Shown here: positions 60,837 through 64,000 of the stretch, one piece after another | Layout of the letters: each line of letters starts with the position of its first letter | Numbering within the stretch: the stretch's first letter is position 1 | Assembly (NCBI RefSeq): GCF_008801915.1 | Contig: NZ_VZOV01000001.1 | Coordinates: 496,001-560,000 of the forward strand | Length of the DNA: 64,000 nucleotides | From: Cupriavidus gilardii | GTDB taxonomy: Bacteria > Pseudomonadota > Gammaproteobacteria > Burkholderiales > Burkholderiaceae | Direction: 5' to 3' | Program-made: the position numbers and the translations under genes | Notes under the pieces: generated by a model | Seen by the model: the letters and a program-made list of their open reading frames with translations, nothing else | What the model was told of the DNA's origin: nothing | The model's database searches: none

Positions 60837-63800
60837 ATGACCTCGCCGAACCGACCCGAGCGGCATTCACCGATCGCCTTCGATGCCGCATGGCTTGCCG
60901 CCACGACAGCCCACCTGTTGAGCGCGGCGGACGGCGTGGTCGCCGAGCGTCTGTTCGATCCTCGTACCGGCACATACTGGCTGTCCCGCAGCGCGTCGCT
61001 CGCATCGGACGGCGCGCATCGGCAGTTGCAGAACGAACTGAGGCTGGCGCCGCGCTTGCATCCCGGATGGGCGACGGTGCCGATTGCCACCGTCTGGACC
61101 GCCGACCGAATGGTGCTGTTGTCGGAGGCGCATCCGTCTTCCCGCACCGCCGCGGCGCAGATCGGTCCCGTGCTTCCCATTGCCGCCGTATTCCAGATTG
61201 CCATCGCCGCCGCTCGCGCGTTGGCGGCCATGCACGGGAAAGGCCTGCTGCATGGCGATATCCGCCCGCACAACCTGTTGATCGACGACAGCGGCGCGTT
61301 GCGCCTGACCGGCTTCGGCCATGCCGTTCCCGTCGACTCCGGCGGGCAATGGGCGTCCCTAACGGTACCGCAACCGGCCCAGCAACCGGCCTCGCAACCG
61401 GCCCCGCAACCCATACCGCAACCCATACCTCAACCGGGCGCCGCCGCGCTGCCGTATCTTGCCCCCGAGCTGGCCCGCGGCGACGTCGCCCGCATCGGCG
61501 TGCGTTCCGACTTGTACGCGCTGGGCGTTGCACTGTACGAGTTGCTGATCGGCGCGACCCCGTTCCAGGCCGAATCGCCGGCCGCATGGCATCACGCCCA
61601 TCTCGCCGTCGAACCGGTGCCGCCGCAGTTCCGCCGTCACGATGTGCCCGGCATGCTGGGCCGCATCGTGCTGAAGCTCCTGGCAAAGGACCCCGCCGAC
61701 CGCTATGCCAGCGCCGCGTCGCTGGTGTCGGATCTGCTGCGGCTGCGGACCGAATGGGAGTCGACGGGGCGGATTGCGCCGTTCCAGCCCGACGCCGCCG
61801 TTCGGCCGCCGATTCCGATGCTGCCCGGCCAGCTGTTCGGCCGCGACACCGAGAAGGCGATGCTGTCCGAGGCATGGTCGCGTGTGCGCGACACCGGCAG
61901 ATCCGAGCTGGTGCTGATCGCCGGTGCCGCGGGCTCCGGCAAATCGGCGCTGGTCGACTGGCTTCGGCGCGAGGCGGGCCTGGACGCGCTGCACTTTGCC
62001 GGCGGCAAGAGCGATCAGTTGCAGCGCGAGACGCCGTATGCGCCGGTGGTGCAGGCGCTGCGCGCGTCGACGATGGCCTTGCTTGGCGAGGATGAGGCCG
62101 TGCTGGCGCCGCTGCGGCAGCGCTGGCTCGACGGGCTTGCGGGCCAGGGCAGGGCCGTGGTCGAGCTGGTTCCCGAGGCCGAGCACGTGATCGGCGCCAC
62201 CGCGCCGCTGTCCGAGGTGCCGGCCGCGCAGGCGAGGGCACGGGTGGACACCGCGATGCTGCGAACCTTCGCCGCCTTTGGCGAGGCGGGCACGCCGCTG
62301 GTGCTGTTCATCGACGATCTGCAGTGGGCCGATGCGTCAACCCTCGGGCTGCTGGAGGCGTTTATCGCGCAGCCGCCCGACAACGTGCTGTTGATCGGTG
62401 CCTATCGCGATTCCCGCGCCGGGCAGGAGCCCGGTGCCGGCGCCATCGAGCGGCTCGCGGGTCTGGCGCAGCCGGCGCGGCCGGGTATGACGGCGGCAGC
62501 GCCGGCAACGCCGATATCCGACACAACGACGGCCGCAACGAGCGCCCCGATGGCCGTCAGCCGTATCCAGATCAAGCCGCTGGCGCTTGCCGAGCTCACC
62601 GAGCTGGTGGCGGCTGCGCTGGACGAAGCGCCGGCCCGGGTGGCGGAGCTCGCGCGTGCCGTGCGCGCCAAGACCGCGGGCAATCCGTTCTTTACCTACC
62701 AGCTGCTGCGCACGCTGATCGACGAAGGGGTGCTGGCCTACGACGGTGCGGCTTCGCTGTGGCAGTGGAACGCGGCCGACCTGGTGCGCCTGCGTTATAC
62801 CGACAGCGTGATCGACCTGATGGTCCGGCGCTTTGCGCGGCTGCCGACCGCCGGCACGCTGCTGCTGCAGCAACTGGCCTGCGTCGGCATCCGCTGCGGC
62901 GAGGGGCTGCTGGCGCGCATTGCCGGCATCTGTCCGCTGCAGATCGGCCAGCGGCTGCGGCCCTTCGTCGACGCGGGCTTGCTGGACCGGCTGCCCGAGG
63001 GCTATGCGTTCCGCCATGATCGCGTGCTCGAGTCCGCGTACACGATGATCGCGCCGGACCGGCGTTCGGCGATGCATGCGCACATCGCGGCCAGCATGAT
63101 CGAGCACTGGCAGGACGAGCTGCCCGACTACGCCTTCGAGATCTGCAACCAGATCGAGCGCGCGGGCGATCATCCGCTGACCGGGCAGCAGCGCGCCGCC
63201 TTTGTCCATGTCGCGATCGTCGCGGGCCGGCGCGCCAAGCGCGCGGCCGCGATCGAACAGGCGGCGCGCTATACCGACGCGGCGTTCCGGCTGATGCCGG
63301 CGTCGTGGCGGTCACCGCAAGACCGCTTGCATGACGGTCCGCAAGACGGTCCGCCTGAGGGTCCGCATGACGCCCCCCATGCGCGGCCCGACGATGGTTC
63401 CCCCTACGCGCTGGCCTACGCGGCCAGCGTGCTGCGCTGCGAATGCCTGCTGGCGCAGGCCGATCTCGACGGCGCCCGGCGGGAAATCGATGCGCTGCTG
63501 ATGCGCGAGCTGCGGCCGATCGACCGCGCGGCCGTGCACCGTCTCGAGGCCATCCTGCTGACCGTGCGCTGCGATTACGAAGGCGCGATCAACGCGGCGC
63601 TGTCCGGGCTCGCGCTGCTCGACGTGCGCCTGCAGCGGGATCCGGCGCGCATCCATCATCGCGCCGCTTACGAGGCCGTCACGGCCGCGCTGGGCGACCG
63701 CGCGATCGCCGATCTCGGCGCCTTGCCGGCGACCGGCGATCCACGTATCCGCACGGCGATGGGCCTGCTGTCGACGCTGATCTCGTCGCTGTTCGTGTCC

Positions 63801-64000
63801 GACGGCATCAGCTTCTTGCATGTCGCCAAGATGGTCGAGCTGACGCTGGAACACGGCGCGACGCCCGAATCGGCCTACGGCCTGTCGTGGTTCGGCGTGT
63901 TCGTCGCCAGTCTCTACGACGAATACGACGACGGGTTGGCCTATGGCCTCGCCGCGCTGGCGCTGATCGATCGCCATGGCTACGAGGCAGAGCGCATCGC
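60837..64000 (+). CDS. Giant Ser/Thr (pseudo)kinase - ATPase - probable sensor histidine kinase (3' part outside window)
   Basis: At least 1055 residues, open to the window end. Residues about 1-330 are a protein-kinase-like domain whose catalytic loop is H139-G-D141-IRPHNLL (HRD-like) and whose DFG motif reads T158-G-F-G. A repeat-rich linker PQPAQQPASQPAPQPI lies near residues 178-201. Residues about 340-620 form a STAND/AAA-type ATPase with Walker A GAAGSGKS (363-370) and Walker B LVLFIDDLQWAD (near 489). After that come helical repeats, including a second low-complexity insert (SPQDRLHDGPQDGPPEGPHD). The order is that of the trifunctional Ser/Thr kinase/ATPase/histidine kinase family of Burkholderiaceae, so a GAF and histidine kinase part probably follows outside. 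Confidence 0.85.
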   Translation, partial: MTSPNRPERHSPIAFDAAWLAATTAHLLSAADGVVAERLFDPRTGTYWLSRSASLASDGAHRQLQNELRLAPRLHPGWATVPIATVWTADRMVLLSEAHPSSRTAAAQIGPVLPIAAVFQIAIAAARALAAMHGKGLLHGDIRPHNLLIDDSGALRLTGFGHAVPVDSGGQWASLTVPQPAQQPASQPAPQPIPQPIPQPGAAALPYLAPELARGDVARIGVRSDLYALGVALYELLIGATPFQAESPAAWHHAHLAVEPVPPQFRRHDVPGMLGRIVLKLLAKDPADRYASAASLVSDLLRLRTEWESTGRIAPFQPDAAVRPPIPMLPGQLFGRDTEKAMLSEAWSRVRDTGRSELVLIAGAAGSGKSALVDWLRREAGLDALHFAGGKSDQLQRETPYAPVVQALRASTMALLGEDEAVLAPLRQRWLDGLAGQGRAVVELVPEAEHVIGATAPLSEVPAAQARARVDTAMLRTFAAFGEAGTPLVLFIDDLQWADASTLGLLEAFIAQPPDNVLLIGAYRDSRAGQEPGAGAIERLAGLAQPARPGMTAAAPATPISDTTTAATSAPMAVSRIQIKPLALAELTELVAAALDEAPARVAELARAVRAKTAGNPFFTYQLLRTLIDEGVLAYDGAASLWQWNAADLVRLRYTDSVIDLMVRRFARLPTAGTLLLQQLACVGIRCGEGLLARIAGICPLQIGQRLRPFVDAGLLDRLPEGYAFRHDRVLESAYTMIAPDRRSAMHAHIAASMIEHWQDELPDYAFEICNQIERAGDHPLTGQQRAAFVHVAIVAGRRAKRAAAIEQAARYTDAAFRLMPASWRSPQDRLHDGPQDGPPEGPHDAPHARPDDGSPYALAYAASVLRCECLLAQADLDGARREIDALLMRELRPIDRAAVHRLEAILLTVRCDYEGAINAALSGLALLDVRLQRDPARIHHRAAYEAVTAALGDRAIADLGALPATGDPRIRTAMGLLSTLISSLFVSDGISFLHVAKMVELTLEHGATPESAYGLSWFGVFVASLYDEYDDGLAYGLAALALIDRHGYEAERI
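61368..61439 (+). repeat. Six in-frame 12-bp tandem units in the kinase linker
   Basis: Units CCGCAACCGGCC, CAGCAACCGGCC, TCGCAACCGGCC, CCGCAACCCATA (twice), CCTCAACCGGGC, each coding four residues (PQPA, QQPA, SQPA, PQPI, PQPI, PQPG). Confidence 0.93.
63312..63371 (+). repeat. Five in-frame 12-bp tandem units in the helical-repeat part
   Basis: Units TCACCGCAAGAC, CGCTTGCATGAC, GGTCCGCAAGAC, GGTCCGCCTGAG, GGTCCGCATGAC, each coding four residues (SPQD, RLHD, GPQD, GPPE, GPHD). A decayed sixth unit follows. Confidence 0.9.

Noticed and set aside
60806..62095. Alternative forward frame over the start of the kinase gene
   Set aside because: Arg-rich; the frame starting at 60837 contains Walker A, Walker B and the HGD loop and stays open to the end.

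Overview
The window is high-GC DNA (by eye about two thirds G+C) from a betaproteobacterium of the Burkholderiaceae, most likely Cupriavidus or a close relative. The indications are four Bug-type (TctC-like) solute receptors without neighbouring permease genes, many LysR regulators each divergent from a small catabolic operon, Tat-exported phosphocholine-type phospholipases C, a Burkholderiales-type porin, and paired DUF1326/DUF2182 and XapX/DoxX/MFS genes. No rRNA, tRNA, CRISPR array, insertion sequence or phage gene was recognised. This is accessory metabolic chromosome, possibly a secondary replicon; the genus is inference.

Layout. 0-5 kb: the 3' part of a phospholipase C, then a reverse-strand HxlR regulator with two hydrolases, and a broken GFA-family gene. 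5.4-11.3 kb: a six-gene forward operon resembling E. coli ynbABCD plus a PlsC-type acyltransferase and a small membrane protein; it looks like a self-contained phospholipid head-group pathway. 11.3-15 kb: DUF2182 and DUF899 genes divergent from a TPR-like/winged-helix regulator and a beta-propeller protein. 15-21.3 kb: two LysR-controlled sets (HAD hydrolase with class II aldolase; SDR), a royal-jelly-family propeller protein and a GST. 21.3-28 kb: a sugar-acid operon (Bug receptor, HpcH aldolase, IlvD/Edd dehydratase, a semialdehyde dehydrogenase with its catalytic core deleted, and an enolase-superfamily dehydratase) divergent from a LacI regulator across a large inverted-repeat operator. 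28-32 kb: ridA, a candidate structured small RNA, a Bug gene, a 5'-truncated amidase and a LysR gene.

32-38 kb: DUF4142, cupredoxin and ECF sigma genes followed by an FAD/Rieske oxidoreductase, a Tat-exported Bug receptor and a diguanylate cyclase with duplicated sensor domains. 38-43 kb: two divergent phospholipase C genes and a small lipoprotein, with PhoB-box-like repeats facing both ways. 43-46.8 kb: prolyl aminopeptidase, DUF1326/DUF2182 and another Bug gene. 47-48.4 kb: an Rpn-type nuclease gene. 48.5-59 kb: a long reverse-strand stretch of a tannase-like lipoprotein, an MBL-fold lipoprotein, a receiver-only regulator, a porin, XapX, MFS, DoxX, amidohydrolase, alpha/beta hydrolase and isochorismatase-like hydrolase. 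59.4-64 kb: a FixJ/NarL-type regulator, a secreted GAR-repeat protein and the start of a very large pseudokinase/ATPase protein, probably a hybrid sensor kinase, running off the window.

Most notable: (i) a 75-nt reverse-strand RNA candidate at 28478-28552 with three consecutive perfect hairpins, a T7 tract and a good promoter; (ii) the six-gene ynb-like lipid operon; (iii) three 11-bp-spaced Pho half-sites before a phospholipase C; (iv) an internally deleted dehydrogenase still in frame inside its operon; (v) in-frame 12-bp minisatellites inside the large kinase gene.
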